The notes below the pieces were generated by a model. The model did not search any database and was not told the origin of the DNA. It was given only the letters and a program-made list of their open reading frames with translations. A stretch of DNA of 64,000 nt, taken from contig NZ_AP019841.1 in NCBI RefSeq assembly GCF_007990445.1, positions 930,001-994,000 on the forward strand, given 5' to 3'. Position numbers and translations under genes: made by a program. Positions 18,389 to 28,767 of this stretch are shown here, piece by piece (the first letter of the stretch is position 1; each line of letters opens with the position of its first letter). The DNA is from Leptotrichia wadei. Lineage in GTDB: Bacteria; Fusobacteriota; Fusobacteriia; Fusobacteriales; Leptotrichiaceae.

Positions 18389-19269
18389 TATTTTTCCTTC
18401 TCTTTATTTAGATCTGAACTTTTGAAAAATTCAGAAATTTCCTTCATCGTTCGTTTATCCTTTAGAATACTGGTGTGAGTCGTATTTTCAATAATTTTGA
18501 AATTATCAGATTTCATTTTTGCAGTTTTTAGAGGCACCATCCCGTCGTCTTTTCCACGAATTATCATCGAATACAGCGGATTATTTGTTTTATTTCCAAT
18601 TAAAATCATATAGTCGTAATCAGGCTCGCCAAGCTGATTTACAAAACTGTCTTTTTTTGTGCTAAATTGTGGAACGACTTTTCCAAGCATAGACGGGAGT
18701 TTATCGACAAAAGGAACGTCTGCCAGATGACTTCCGTGTGATGGTGGAGAAATAAATACGACTTTTCCTAGATTTTCAAGTGGATTTTCCTTTAAATAAT
18801 ACCGAAGGATTCCAGTTCCCATCGAATGTGCCACAAAATTAATTTTTATATTTTGATTAAAATTTTTGTTTATTTTATTACTGTTTTCAGCTATTTCATA
18901 ATATTGATTTCCTATTTTTTTATGAAAATTTTCTGAGAAAATCTGCTCTTTAATATTTTCAATATTTGGCTCTATATAAAGATCAGAAATTTCCTCAGCA
19001 GTTTCTTTTGTTGTGGGATACTGAATATTAATAATCCTGTAATTGTCCTTAAAATTTTGAGCGATGCTTTCCATATCTGAACTTTTTCCATAAATACCAT
19101 GAAGAAGCACCAAAAAATCCTGATTTTTCCGAGAATCATCATTCTTTTTATAATAGATTTTAACTTTATATTCGTGATAGAGAAGTTTTGCTATGATATT
19201 TTTTGCTATAATAATTTCGGCTGTCTTAAATGTTGAACCAATTAATATATCTTTCATTATTTCTTTCAT
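18388..19269 (-). CDS. Alpha/beta hydrolase, lipase-like
   Basis: A 293-residue alpha/beta hydrolase. The oxyanion-hole strand FLVLLHGIYGKSSDM, the nucleophile elbow VAHSMGTG (Ser in AHSMG), the acid region around GKDDGMVPL and the terminal NTTHTSILKD (His) form a credible catalytic triad. The N-terminal residues are mildly hydrophobic, but no clear signal peptide is seen. It sits between coaX and the phospholipase D-like gene with almost no spacing, so one transcript is likely. A role in lipid or ester turnover at the membrane together with the PLD-like protein is inferred from context. Confidence 0.75.
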   Translation of the reverse strand: MKEIMKDILIGSTFKTAEIIIAKNIIAKLLYHEYKVKIYYKKNDDSRKNQDFLVLLHGIYGKSSDMESIAQNFKDNYRIINIQYPTTKETAEEISDLYIEPNIENIKEQIFSENFHKKIGNQYYEIAENSNKINKNFNQNIKINFVAHSMGTGILRYYLKENPLENLGKVVFISPPSHGSHLADVPFVDKLPSMLGKVVPQFSTKKDSFVNQLGEPDYDYMILIGNKTNNPLYSMIIRGKDDGMVPLKTAKMKSDNFKIIENTTHTSILKDKRTMKEISEFFKSSDLNKEKEK

Positions 19270-19291
19270 TTTTTACGGTTATTCCTTTTCA

Positions 19292-20092
19292 TCATATTCC
19301 GTCACTATTTTCCTTTAAAAAATTAAGTCGATAAAATTCAAAAATCCCCATTTCTCCAAGTTTTGGAACATATTCATCAATTTGTTTAATATATTCTGAA
19401 ATTTTTTCTCCTTGCCCGCCAGTTGCGATAACATAAGCATTTGGGAAAAACTTTTTATATTGCAGAATTAGTTCTTTTATTGAGCCAACATTTCCATAAA
19501 AGATGCCAGCATTAATTTGAGAAACTGTATTTATTCCCAGAACAGTTTCAGGCTCTGTAAATTCGATTTTAGGCAAAGCGGCAGTATTACTAAACAGGGC
19601 ATTTATCGAAAGTGCAATTCCTGGAATAATGCAGCCGCCCATATAAGTTGAATCCTTTATCATGTCAAAGGTTGTGGCTGTTCCAAAGTCAATTATTAAA
19701 AGCTCCTTTTCTGGATAAAGTTTTTTTGCCGCCAAAATATCGACAATTCTGTCTGCTCCAAGCCCACGTTCCATATTTGGCAAGATTTTTATTTCTTTTA
19801 TCTTATTTTCTACATTGTCAAGCGTTACAAAAGTTGGATCAATTTCAAAATATTTTTTTCCAAGCCTTATAAAGTTTTCATTAATGTTTGGAACAACCGA
19901 TGAAACTATAATATTTTTTATATTTGAAATTTCCAGATTTTTGCTTTTTGCAAATTCGTTTAACATTACAAAAAGAGTATCTTCGGTAAACTCCAAATGT
20001 GTCGGTATTCTGAATGTTGCTAAAATATTTCCAACTTCATTATAAAAAATTGGTACAATATGTGTATTTCCAATATCAAATCCTAAAATCAT
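19292..20092 (-). CDS. coaX: Type III pantothenate kinase
   Basis: A 266-residue ASKHA-fold kinase that phosphorylates pantothenate in the first step of coenzyme A synthesis. The phosphate-1 motif is at the N-terminus (ILGFDIGNTHI). Other family blocks are GLGADRIVDILAAK, LLIIDFGTATTFD, GGCIIPGIALS and IATGGQGE. Length is normal. The start is preceded by a GGAAA-type ribosome site on the minus strand. It appears to head the coaX-lipase-PLD cluster. Confidence 0.93.
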   Translation of the reverse strand: MILGFDIGNTHIVPIFYNEVGNILATFRIPTHLEFTEDTLFVMLNEFAKSKNLEISNIKNIIVSSVVPNINENFIRLGKKYFEIDPTFVTLDNVENKIKEIKILPNMERGLGADRIVDILAAKKLYPEKELLIIDFGTATTFDMIKDSTYMGGCIIPGIALSINALFSNTAALPKIEFTEPETVLGINTVSQINAGIFYGNVGSIKELILQYKKFFPNAYVIATGGQGEKISEYIKQIDEYVPKLGEMGIFEFYRLNFLKENSDGI

Positions 20093-20167
20093 AATTTTTT
20101 TCCTTTCTATAAAAAACTATTTTTAATTTCTTTATTTTTTAACAATTTCATTTAATTTATAGTAATT

Positions 20168-21820
20168 TTACTTCATAAATAATCCAATGTAGGCCATAAT
20201 AGATAAAATAACTCCCACAATTGCTTCTCCGCTCATTAGTCCATTTGATATTAAAAGCAGTTTTGAATGGGAATTCTTTGAAACCTTATTTCCTATAAAA
20301 CTTACAAGCCCTCCTAAAAATACTGTTGAAGTCAAGTAAAATGGAACATAAATTCCAATTCCAAAAGTTAAGACTGGTAAATTTAAAAGGCTTAAAATTA
20401 GTCCAGCTGCAAGGCCCATAAAGAAAATTCCTAAAAACGGGATTCCATTTATTACTGTCGCTACGATGGAAGCCTGTAATGCAATTAATTCGGTATTTTC
20501 AACAGGTCCGATTACTTTGTAGACTTTGAAAAATACGAAAAATAAAAATGTTATTACAAATGAACTTACGATTGCACCGATTAGTTCTCCAAAAAGCTGT
20601 TCTGACGGTTTTACTTTCATTTTGTATCCTGATTTAAAGTCGTTCAGAATATCGCCTGCAAGTCCGCAAGCAACTGTTATAATGCAGGCTAGCATAAATA
20701 ATATTAAAGTATTTAAATTTGTATAAAATTTTATTCCGCCAATGTTTAAGCCATTTAGCATTTTATTTAAAAATGAAATTAGTAAAATTGTGATTATAGC
20801 GTAAATTTCCATTGGGTTGACTCCAGTTTTTCCAGTTGAATATCCAGCGATTATTGTACATAAAATTGAAATCAGTACTAAAACTAATGAAAGAAAAATT
20901 GGTAATTTATAAATAAAAGTTATAACAATTATGGAAATAACCGATAAAACAAGTAATTTTGCTACAATGCTTTTATTTTCTGTATCCTTTTTCATTTTAT
21001 TTGCAAAAATAATTTTTAAAACTATAGCAATTCCAATCCCAATCATAAATCCCATTCCAAAACTGTTTTTCATAATAGGAAAATCAGCAATTTTAAACAT
21101 TTTTGCAAGCGGCTCTCCAATGAAAAGAACAATTGCTCCGCCTAAAAACCAGACAAATGTATTTACAAATCCAAGCACATATCCCATTCCAACCAGAAGT
21201 GGCGATAGATAAATACTGAAAAGCCCATTTTTTAGTGTAATTACTGTTGGAATTACAGGCGCTTTTCCCTTTGTAAAGCTGAAGTCACGAAAAAAAGCAA
21301 TAATTGAGCTAAATAATGTTCCGAAAGCAACATATCTGATGTTTTTCACACTTTTTCCTGAATCTACAAGATTATAGGCAGCTTCTCCAATTGGAAATTC
21401 CAATTTTTCCTCTTCAATCAATTTTGCACGAAAAATGTACGATAAGAATGCTCCTGCAACACTTCCGCCCAAAATAGTTAAAAGCAGCTGATACTGATTA
21501 ATATCCGTTAATTTTCCACCTAGAATAATATAGGCAGGCATTGTAAAGGCAACTCCTCCAGCTACCATTGATCCAGCGCTCATAATAGTATGTGAAATTG
21601 TAATTTCCTTGTTATTCGCTTTTTTAAATAAATTTAACGTCATCATAGATAAGAGCGTAACCATTATAGTCGGCCACGGTAATGCTCCAAATTTTAGTGC
21701 GATGTAAAAAGAGCTTGAAGATACTAGAACTGCTCCGATAATTCCTGTTAAAATCGCTGGAAAAGTCACATTTGTTTCACTTTTGCCAGTCTTTGATACT
21801 ATTTTTCTTGTTTTTGCCAT
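20168..21820 (-). CDS. OPT family oligopeptide/metal-chelate transporter
   Basis: A 550-residue integral membrane protein with about 14 hydrophobic segments, matching the OPT superfamily. Typical pieces are the N-terminal block with SSSFYIALKFGALPWP, the SAGSMVAGGVAFTMPAYIIL region, and ACGLAGDILNDFKSGYKMK near residue 390. It probably imports small peptides or peptide-like chelates by proton symport. It is on the short side for the family but its ends look natural. The start lies next to an AGGAGG ribosome site. Confidence 0.85.
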   Translation of the reverse strand: MAKTRKIVSKTGKSETNVTFPAILTGIIGAVLVSSSSFYIALKFGALPWPTIMVTLLSMMTLNLFKKANNKEITISHTIMSAGSMVAGGVAFTMPAYIILGGKLTDINQYQLLLTILGGSVAGAFLSYIFRAKLIEEEKLEFPIGEAAYNLVDSGKSVKNIRYVAFGTLFSSIIAFFRDFSFTKGKAPVIPTVITLKNGLFSIYLSPLLVGMGYVLGFVNTFVWFLGGAIVLFIGEPLAKMFKIADFPIMKNSFGMGFMIGIGIAIVLKIIFANKMKKDTENKSIVAKLLVLSVISIIVITFIYKLPIFLSLVLVLISILCTIIAGYSTGKTGVNPMEIYAIITILLISFLNKMLNGLNIGGIKFYTNLNTLILFMLACIITVACGLAGDILNDFKSGYKMKVKPSEQLFGELIGAIVSSFVITFLFFVFFKVYKVIGPVENTELIALQASIVATVINGIPFLGIFFMGLAAGLILSLLNLPVLTFGIGIYVPFYLTSTVFLGGLVSFIGNKVSKNSHSKLLLISNGLMSGEAIVGVILSIMAYIGLFMK

Positions 21821-21902
21821 TAAGTTTCCTCCTAATTTTATTTTTGTATGAAGCTATATTTATACTATTTCCAATTAAAATAATAGATTTGCTATAAATT
21901 CT

Positions 21903-21932
21903 GCTATACAAGGGGTAAGGCTTATCTGTCAA
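21903..21932 (-). promoter_or_regulatory. Candidate promoter of the OPT transporter gene
   Basis: On the minus strand TTGACA (21932-21927), an 18-bp spacer and TATAGC (21908-21903), about 85 nt before the start codon. The remainder of the 378-nt divergent gap up to asnS (21821-22198) is AT-rich and holds a fragment of the TATTAGATTTRTTGGAAATTA block (22057-22077) and an extended -10 (TGGTATAAT, ending 22128) for asnS. Confidence 0.45.
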
Positions 21933-22198
21933 AAAAATAAGTTGCAATTTCTATTCTTTCAAAAGGGGTTTAGCTTTATTATTAAAATTTTACTTCATTT
22001 AGAGGGTATTTGTCAATGAAATTTTAGAAATATAATTAATTTATAATATTATTTAGTATTAGATTTATTGGAAATTACAATAAATTTTTGAATTTATTAT
22101 TAAAATATATAAAAAATTGTGGTATAATGTGAAAATATGAGTATAAACAAAAAATTGAATAAAAATAAAATAATTTTTGGAAGAGGAGAATAGAATAT

Positions 22199-23587
22199 AT
22201 GTTATTAGAATTAAGAGAACTTCAGAAAAATACAAAAGAGTATTTGGGAAAAGAAATTGAAATTAACGGATGGGTAAAAAAAATTAGAAGTCAAAAGAAT
22301 TTTGGATTTATTGAGTTAAATGATGGAACTTTTTTTACTGGGATTCAAGTTGTGTTTGATGAAGCATTGGAAAATTTTGAAGAAATTTCTAAACTTACAA
22401 TTTCAACTTCTGTTAAAGTTACAGGAATTGTGGTAGAATCGTTGGGGAAAGGGCAAGATTATGAAATTAAGGCAACAAAAATTTCTGTTTACCAAAAGGC
22501 TGATTCAGATTATCCATTGCAAAATAAAAGACATACATTTGAGTTTTTGAGAACGATTGCACATTTACGTCCTAGAACTAATGCATTTTTTGCAACATTC
22601 AGAGTACGTTCAATCTTGTCTTATGCAATTCATAAATTCTTTCAGGAAAAGAACTTTGTGTATGTGCAAACTCCGATAATTACTGGAAGTGATGCGGAAG
22701 GTGCTGGAGAAATGTTTAGACTTACGACGCTTGATATAAATAATGTTCCAAGAACTGAAAATGGAAGCATTGACTTTAAGCAGGATTTCTTTGGGAAAGA
22801 AGCAAATCTTACAGTAAGTGGCCAGTTAAATGTTGAAACATTTGCAACAGCATTTAAAAATACTTATACTTTTGGGCCTACATTCAGGGCTGAAAAGTCT
22901 AATACTCCAAAACATGCGGCAGAATTTTGGATGATGGAGCCTGAAATTGCATTTGCTGATTTGGATGTAAATATGGATATTATTGAAGAAATGATAAAAT
23001 ATATTGTAAATTATGTGAGAGAAAATGCTAAGGAAGAAATGGAATTTTTCAATAAATTTGTAGATAAGGATTTATTTAATAGACTTGATACATTAGTAAA
23101 TAATAAATTTGATAGAATTACTTATACTGAAGCTATTGAAATTTTGAAAAATGCGAAAAAAGATTTTGAATATGAAGTTGAATGGGGAATTGATTTACAA
23201 ACTGAGCATGAAAGATATTTAGCTGAAGAACATTTCAAAAAACCAGTGTTTGTAACTGATTATCCTAAAGATATTAAAGCGTTTTATATGAAATTAAATA
23301 AAGATGGTAAAACTGTAAGAGCGGTTGATTTATTGGCGCCTGGAATTGGGGAAATTGTTGGAGGAAGCCAAAGGGAAGATGACTACGATGTTCTTTTAGG
23401 AAAAATTCGTGAAATGGGATTGAAAGAGGAAGACTACTGGTGGTACTTAGACTTAAGAAAATATGGAAGTGTGCCACATTCAGGATTCGGACTTGGATTT
23501 GACAGAATGCTTATGTATATTACAGGGATGACAAATATTAGAGATGTAATTCCGTTCCCAAGAACAACTAAAAATTTAGAGTTCTAA
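22199..23587 (+). CDS. asnS: Asparaginyl-tRNA synthetase
   Basis: A 462-residue class IIb synthetase. The N-terminal OB-fold anticodon-binding domain ([20 protein letters not shown]) is followed by the catalytic core with motif 2 ([20 protein letters not shown]) and motif 3 ([12 protein letters not shown]). The AsnRS-specific region with [17 protein letters not shown] is present. It charges tRNA-Asn in the cytoplasm. A good ribosome site (AAGAGGAG) precedes the ATG. It heads a row of plus-strand genes through topA. Confidence 0.96.
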   Translation: MLLELRELQKNTKEYLGKEIEINGWVKKIRSQKNFGFIELNDGTFFTGIQVVFDEALENFEEISKLTISTSVKVTGIVVESLGKGQDYEIKATKISVYQKADSDYPLQNKRHTFEFLRTIAHLRPRTNAFFATFRVRSILSYAIHKFFQEKNFVYVQTPIITGSDAEGAGEMFRLTTLDINNVPRTENGSIDFKQDFFGKEANLTVSGQLNVETFATAFKNTYTFGPTFRAEKSNTPKHAAEFWMMEPEIAFADLDVNMDIIEEMIKYIVNYVRENAKEEMEFFNKFVDKDLFNRLDTLVNNKFDRITYTEAIEILKNAKKDFEYEVEWGIDLQTEHERYLAEEHFKKPVFVTDYPKDIKAFYMKLNKDGKTVRAVDLLAPGIGEIVGGSQREDDYDVLLGKIREMGLKEEDYWWYLDLRKYGSVPHSGFGLGFDRMLMYITGMTNIRDVIPFPRTTKNLEF

Positions 23588-23605
23588 TTGTTTAGGAGGA
23601 ACAAA

Positions 23606-24286
23606 ATGGGGAAAACAAGAAGGATAGTAATGATGGTGGCAATTCTTCTCACTTTTGCAACAGTTGTAAGAGGAAATTATTATGTTGCTGAAAATACAGA
23701 AACCGAAGGCGGAGATGCAACAACTGTAAACAGTGATGAAGAAAGCGTTCTGCCACCAACAACTAAGGCTGATGAAACTACGAAAAAGGCATTTAAACCG
23801 CCAAAGGAAGAAACAGTAAAGCCAAAGGAAAGAGATACTGGGACAATGCCGGCGACACAGACAGAAGACATATCTACAGAGGCAAAGTATAATTCCTATA
23901 CAAATTATGAAAATGCTACACTTGCTAAAAAAAGTTCATCAGCAACATTTAGAATGGCTCAGCTGTATTTTCGTGATGGACTTTATGAAAAGGCGGTAAA
24001 TCTGGCATTGAAGGATGAAAATCCTGATATTCCTGTGATGTACGTAATTGCGATTGGATCTCGGCTTATGGGGAATAATGACAGATCGATTGACTATTAT
24101 GCCAGAATTTTATCGCAGGATGAAAATCAGGCTGAAGCAAAATTAGGGATAGGCATTGCCTATAAATCAAAAGGGGATTTTTCAAAGGCGTTGGGATATT
24201 TAAGAGATTATAATTCTACACATGCCGATGATGAAGTAAAAAAAGAAATTACAATATTAAATGAAATATTAGCTGGTTCAAGATAA
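23606..24286 (+). CDS. Exported TPR protein
   Basis: A protein of about 226 residues. The ATG at 23606 is preferred over an upstream TTG because AGGAGGA lies directly before it and the sequence then begins with a clean signal peptide (basic MGKTRR, hydrophobic VMMVAILLTFATVV, then RGNYY). A low-complexity Thr/Glu/Lys/Pro-rich linker (about residues 30-85) leads into TPR helices (ATFRMAQLYFRDGLYEKAV, AKLGIGIAYKSKGDFSKALG). It probably acts in the envelope as an interaction module. It is sandwiched between asnS and dprA with short gaps, but its function is unknown. Confidence 0.75.
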   Translation: MGKTRRIVMMVAILLTFATVVRGNYYVAENTETEGGDATTVNSDEESVLPPTTKADETTKKAFKPPKEETVKPKERDTGTMPATQTEDISTEAKYNSYTNYENATLAKKSSSATFRMAQLYFRDGLYEKAVNLALKDENPDIPVMYVIAIGSRLMGNNDRSIDYYARILSQDENQAEAKLGIGIAYKSKGDFSKALGYLRDYNSTHADDEVKKEITILNEILAGSR

Positions 24287-24304
24287 AAAATAGGGGGGAT
24301 TATT

Positions 24305-25396
24305 GTGGAATGGCTTAGATTAAAGGAATATGGGATGAAAAATAACCATATAAAAAAATTGATGTTGATTTTTCAAGATTTTGAAGAATTATTTTATGAG
24401 GAAAATTTTAAATTGTTTAACGATGAATTAAAACATCAGCTTGAAGAATCAATGAAAATTGATATGAAAGAAAGGCTCAATCTTTACGAGCGAAACAGAG
24501 TTAGAATAATTAGTGCAAATGATAAGGAATATCCAAAGAAACTAAAGGAAATAAAAGATTATCCAGTATTTTTGTACTTAAAGGGGAAAAAACTGAAGGA
24601 TTATGATAAAATAAAAATTGATAAAGATAAGATTTCAGTGGAAAATAAACGGAATATAGCAGTTGTAGGTACAAGAAGAGCTACAAAATTTGGAAAAACA
24701 GCTTGTGAAAAAATTGTAAATGAACTTGTAAATTATGATGTGACCTTAATTAGCGGACTTGCAGAGGGAATTGACACAGTTGCCTTGAAAACTGCGCTTG
24801 ATAAGGGAATAGAAGTTGTATCAGTAGTGGGGACTGGGCTGGATATTGTATATCCCTATGACAATCGAGGCTTGTGGGAAAGGATTGCGGAAAATGGAAC
24901 TATTGTAAGTGAATATCCGTTGGGAACACAGCCTACTAGATGGACTTTTCCAAGGAGAAATCGGATTATTGCGGGAATGTCAGATGGAATTTTGGTGGCT
25001 GAAAGTTTTAAAAAAGGCGGCGCATTAATTACTGCAGAATTGGGATTTAGTATGAACCGTGAAATTTTTGCCATTCCAGGATTTATAAATTATCCGTCTT
25101 TTGAAGGCTGTAATGACTTGATTAAAAATAATAAGGCAAAATTAACAACTTGTGGAAATGATATTGCGATTGAGTTTTTGTGGGATATAAAAAAGGAAAA
25201 AAGCAAATTACAGAAATTGACAGAGGAAGAGCAGATTGTTTTTGAAGTAATTACAGAAGAAGTAAGTTTTGAGCAGATATTGCAAAATGTGAAGGAAAAA
25301 ATTGAGAAAAATAAATTATTTTCCGTAATTATGAGTTTAAAAATTAGAGGATTGATTACAGAAACAAATGGGGCGAAGTATATAAGAATAGTATAA
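24305..25396 (+). CDS. dprA: DNA-processing protein DprA
   Basis: A 363-residue DprA/Smf protein that loads RecA on incoming single-stranded DNA during transformation. The Rossmann-like core is clear: AVVGTRRATKFGK, LISGLAEGIDTVAL, VVGTGLDIVYP, TFPRRNRIIAGMSDGILVAE and KGGALITAE. The C-terminal about 70 residues are consistent with the winged-helix DprA tail. It starts at GTG (24305) after a GGGGGG-containing ribosome site. With topA immediately downstream, the order dprA-topA is the one seen in many bacteria. Confidence 0.94.
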   Translation: MEWLRLKEYGMKNNHIKKLMLIFQDFEELFYEENFKLFNDELKHQLEESMKIDMKERLNLYERNRVRIISANDKEYPKKLKEIKDYPVFLYLKGKKLKDYDKIKIDKDKISVENKRNIAVVGTRRATKFGKTACEKIVNELVNYDVTLISGLAEGIDTVALKTALDKGIEVVSVVGTGLDIVYPYDNRGLWERIAENGTIVSEYPLGTQPTRWTFPRRNRIIAGMSDGILVAESFKKGGALITAELGFSMNREIFAIPGFINYPSFEGCNDLIKNNKAKLTTCGNDIAIEFLWDIKKEKSKLQKLTEEEQIVFEVITEEVSFEQILQNVKEKIEKNKLFSVIMSLKIRGLITETNGAKYIRIV

Positions 25397-25628
25397 TTAA
25401 AGCAGGGGAGTATTAATTGCCACACCTTTGTATTTCCGCTTGTCTAAACATTTTTTAATTAGTAATATTAAAAAATAATAAGTAAAATTTTGTATAGAAC
25501 GTGGGTATAGGGAGATGTTGTTTGATCTCTTGCTTGAAAACTGTTATAAATGAAAACAAAAAAATTTATTAATTAAAATGACTTAAAATAAATATTTAAA
25601 TAGATAAAGAAATAAGGAGAAATTAGAG

Positions 25629-28007
25629 TTGGCTAGAAAGTTAGTTATTGTTGAGTCACCGTCAAAGGCGAAAACCATTGAAAAAATACTTGGTAGAAAT
25701 TATGAAGTTGTCGCATCTTATGGGCATGTGATTGATTTGCCAAAAACTAAAATTGGGATAGATGTGGAAAATAATTTTGAGCCGCAGTATAAGGTTATAA
25801 AGGGGAAAGGTGAGATTTTAAAAAAATTAAAGGAAAAGGCAAAAAAGGCAAGCAATGTTTATCTGGCTTCGGATCAGGACAGGGAAGGGGAAGCCATTGC
25901 CTGGCACATTTCAAATTACATTAAGCAGCCTGATAAAACTAGGAGAATTGAATTTAATGAGATAACTAAGACGGCTGTAAATAATGCAATTAATAGCCCA
26001 AGAGATATTAATAATAATCTTGTTAATGCGCAGCAGGCCAGAAGATTGCTGGATAGAATAGTGGGATATAAAATAAGTCCGCTTCTATGGAAAATAATTA
26101 ACCGTAATGCAAGTGCTGGACGGGTTCAGTCGGTTGCACTAAAATTGATTTGTGACCTGGAAGATGAAATAAATGCGTTTGTGCCGCAAAAATATTGGGA
26201 AGTCAGTGCATTAATTGAAAAAGATATTAATCTTAATTTGGTAAAAATTGCAGATGAAAAAGTGGATAAAATATTTGATGAAAAAGTTATAAAAAAATTA
26301 AAGAAAGACTTGAAAAATGAATCGTTGACACTTGAAAAAATAGAAGTTAAGAAAAAGTCGCAAAGACCGCCACTTGTGTTTAAAACAAGTACACTGCAGC
26401 AGCTTGCTTCTTCATATCTTGGATATGGCGCAAGTAAAACTATGAGAATTGCGCAGCAGCTTTATGAAGGGCTTGAGATTGACGGTGAAAACAAAGGGCT
26501 TATAACTTATATGAGAACTGATTCTACAAGAATTTCCGTTGATGCAATAAATATGGCAAAGGATTACATTACCCAAAATTATGGGGAAAAATATGTAGGA
26601 AAATATGTAGTGAAAAATTCAAAGTCAAATGTTCAGGATGCCCATGAAGGAATTCGTCCATCAGATATAAATTTAGTTCCTGATGAAATAAAGGGATATT
26701 TGACAAATGAGCAGTATAAATTGTATAAATTGATTTGGGACAGATTTTTAGTTTCGCAGTTTGCAGCGATGCAGTATGAGCAAATGCAAATTAATGCTGT
26801 AAATAAAGATTACCGTTTTAGAGGAACAATTAACAAAGTTATTTTTGATGGATATTACAAGATTTTTAAAGATGAAGATGAAATTAAGACTGGAGATTTT
26901 CCAGAATTAAAAGAGGGAAGCGTTCATCCAATTGAAAAATTGAACATTGAAGAAGGAATTACAAAGCCGCCAACAAGATTTTCAGAAGCGACTCTTGTTA
27001 AAAAATTAGAATCTGAAGGAATCGGACGTCCATCAACCTATGCTTCGATTGTCGAAACTTTGAAAACAAGGGAATATGTGGAAATTATTGAAAAACGTTT
27101 TTTCCCGACATATCTGGGATATGAAGTTAAAGATGAACTTGTGAAGAATTTTAAAGACATTATGAATGTGAAATTTACTGCGAATATGGAAAAGGATTTG
27201 GACAAAGTTGAAGAAGGGACTGTTGAATGGGTTCAGCTTTTAAGGGATTTTTATAGTTCGCTGGAAAAGGATATTGTCAAGTTTGAAAAGGAAATTGATG
27301 AAATAAAAAATCGTAGAGTTGTGGCGGATGTGATGGATTCTGAAGGGAATCCAATGATTTTAAAAACTGGATTGTATGGAAAATATTTGATAAGTGAAAC
27401 AAATGAAAAGGAAAAAATTTCATTAAAGGGAATTCCTGTATCGCCTGAAGAGATTAGAAAGGGAGAAATCTTCGTAAAGGAAGCGGTTGAAAAACTTCAA
27501 AATAATAAAAAGGGAATCCCGACTGATTATTCTGATGAAAATGGAGTCAAATATGTATTAAAAGTTGGAAGATATGGAGAATATCTTGAAAGTGAAAATT
27601 ATGAAAATGATGAAAAAAGAATGTCGCTGCCGCTGGAATTGAAGCAAAAATATAGAAAAGGTTCTGTAATTGAACTGGATGGCGTTTTGCAAATAAATGA
27701 GGAAATGAAACGCCTTTCTGAAATTGACAGAAAAATAATAGAAGAAGCTGGAGTTTGCGAGTTTTGTGGAAGACCTTATGAAATAAAAACTGGAAGATTT
27801 GGAAAATTCCTTGCCTGTACAGGTTACCCAGAATGTAAGACAATAAAGAATATAAAAACTGGGAAAGTAACAAGAGTGACTGAAAAGGAAGAAAAAACAA
27901 AAACTAAAAAGGCGGTTTCTAAAAAAACAGCTAAAAAATCAACTTCCAAAGCAAAAACTAAAAAGACAGCGACAGCAAAAAAGAAGAAAACAACTAAAAA
28001 GTCATAA
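25629..28007 (+). CDS. topA: DNA topoisomerase I
   Basis: A 792-residue type IA topoisomerase that relaxes negative supercoils. The TOPRIM domain is N-terminal (VIVESPSKAKTIEKILG, then ASDQDREGEAIAWH). The active-site Tyr is in GLITYMRTDSTRIS. A single four-Cys zinc ribbon follows (CEFCGRPYE, then CTGYPEC), and the last about 40 residues are a Lys/Thr/Ala-rich tail. The start codon is TTG, chosen because of the AAGGAGAAATTAGAG ribosome site and the family N-terminus. A 232-nt gap before it has no feature I can identify. Confidence 0.96.
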   Translation: MARKLVIVESPSKAKTIEKILGRNYEVVASYGHVIDLPKTKIGIDVENNFEPQYKVIKGKGEILKKLKEKAKKASNVYLASDQDREGEAIAWHISNYIKQPDKTRRIEFNEITKTAVNNAINSPRDINNNLVNAQQARRLLDRIVGYKISPLLWKIINRNASAGRVQSVALKLICDLEDEINAFVPQKYWEVSALIEKDINLNLVKIADEKVDKIFDEKVIKKLKKDLKNESLTLEKIEVKKKSQRPPLVFKTSTLQQLASSYLGYGASKTMRIAQQLYEGLEIDGENKGLITYMRTDSTRISVDAINMAKDYITQNYGEKYVGKYVVKNSKSNVQDAHEGIRPSDINLVPDEIKGYLTNEQYKLYKLIWDRFLVSQFAAMQYEQMQINAVNKDYRFRGTINKVIFDGYYKIFKDEDEIKTGDFPELKEGSVHPIEKLNIEEGITKPPTRFSEATLVKKLESEGIGRPSTYASIVETLKTREYVEIIEKRFFPTYLGYEVKDELVKNFKDIMNVKFTANMEKDLDKVEEGTVEWVQLLRDFYSSLEKDIVKFEKEIDEIKNRRVVADVMDSEGNPMILKTGLYGKYLISETNEKEKISLKGIPVSPEEIRKGEIFVKEAVEKLQNNKKGIPTDYSDENGVKYVLKVGRYGEYLESENYENDEKRMSLPLELKQKYRKGSVIELDGVLQINEEMKRLSEIDRKIIEEAGVCEFCGRPYEIKTGRFGKFLACTGYPECKTIKNIKTGKVTRVTEKEEKTKTKKAVSKKTAKKSTSKAKTKKTATAKKKKTTKKS

Positions 28008-28028
28008 AGGCAAGAAGGTGAAGAAAAT

Positions 28029-28622
28029 ATGAAAAAAACTGGAATGGATAAGTTATTTGATAAATATGTAAAGAGGATTCAGTCTGGAGATACAAAGGCT
28101 ATGAATGAGATTGCCCTTATTTTTCAAAATAACTATGAAGATGAAAATGCAGAAAAGTGGTTTTTAAAGGCAATTGAGGCAGGAGATTATGAATATGCCA
28201 ATAATTTAGGATATTTATATGCCAATCGGCACGATTTTGAAAATGCAGAAAAGTATTATTTGATTGCAATTGAAAATAATGATTATGATGCTTTGAATAA
28301 TTTGGCAATTTTGTATGAGCAATATGGGAAAATTGAAGAGGCAGAAAAATATTATTTGGAGTCGGTTGAGAAAAATTGTGAAGGTGCAGAAAAGAATCTG
28401 CTTATGTTTTATAATAGTACGGGTCAGATTGAAAAAGCTAAGGATTTGTATATGCATTTAGCCTGGAAAAATGATACTGATGCAATGAATCGGCTAGGAA
28501 TAATTTTTGGAAACGAAGGAAATTTTGAGGAATCAAAAAAATGGTTCTTAAAGGCTGCGGCATTGGGAGATGAGCATGCTAAAAATAATTTGAAAGTATT
28601 GGAAGAAAATTTGAAAAAGTAA
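28029..28622 (+). CDS. Cytoplasmic Sel1/TPR-repeat protein
   Basis: A 197-residue protein made of about five Sel1-like repeats (AEKWFLKAIEAGDYEYANNL, AEKYYLIAIENNDYDALNNL, and so on) with no signal peptide. Sel1/TPR solenoids bind other proteins; no partner can be read here. It begins 21 nt after topA and shares its transcript. A terminator follows. Alternation of similar repeats suggests internal duplication. Confidence 0.8.
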   Translation: MKKTGMDKLFDKYVKRIQSGDTKAMNEIALIFQNNYEDENAEKWFLKAIEAGDYEYANNLGYLYANRHDFENAEKYYLIAIENNDYDALNNLAILYEQYGKIEEAEKYYLESVEKNCEGAEKNLLMFYNSTGQIEKAKDLYMHLAWKNDTDAMNRLGIIFGNEGNFEESKKWFLKAAALGDEHAKNNLKVLEENLKK

Positions 28623-28688
28623 AATAGTTTTTACATTGAAAGATTTAAAATTAGGAATTTCATATTTTAGTAATAATAAAAAAATAAG

Positions 28689-28731
28689 AGGATTAACTTC
28701 TGTTTGTTACACAGTTGTCAATCCTTTTTTT
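28689..28731 (+). terminator. Terminator of the asnS-topA row
   Basis: AGGATT (28689-28694) pairs with AATCCT (28720-28725), extended imperfectly inward, and is followed by a run of seven T residues. Confidence 0.65.
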
Positions 28732-28767
28732 ACTTAAAATTTTTGTATTTAAGACTATTTTCCGTTA

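Noticed and set aside
25397-25628. A tiny TTG-started ORF (MPHLCISACLNIF) with a GGGGAG site between dprA and topA
   Set aside because: Only 13 codons, no homology known to me, and no conserved context visible.
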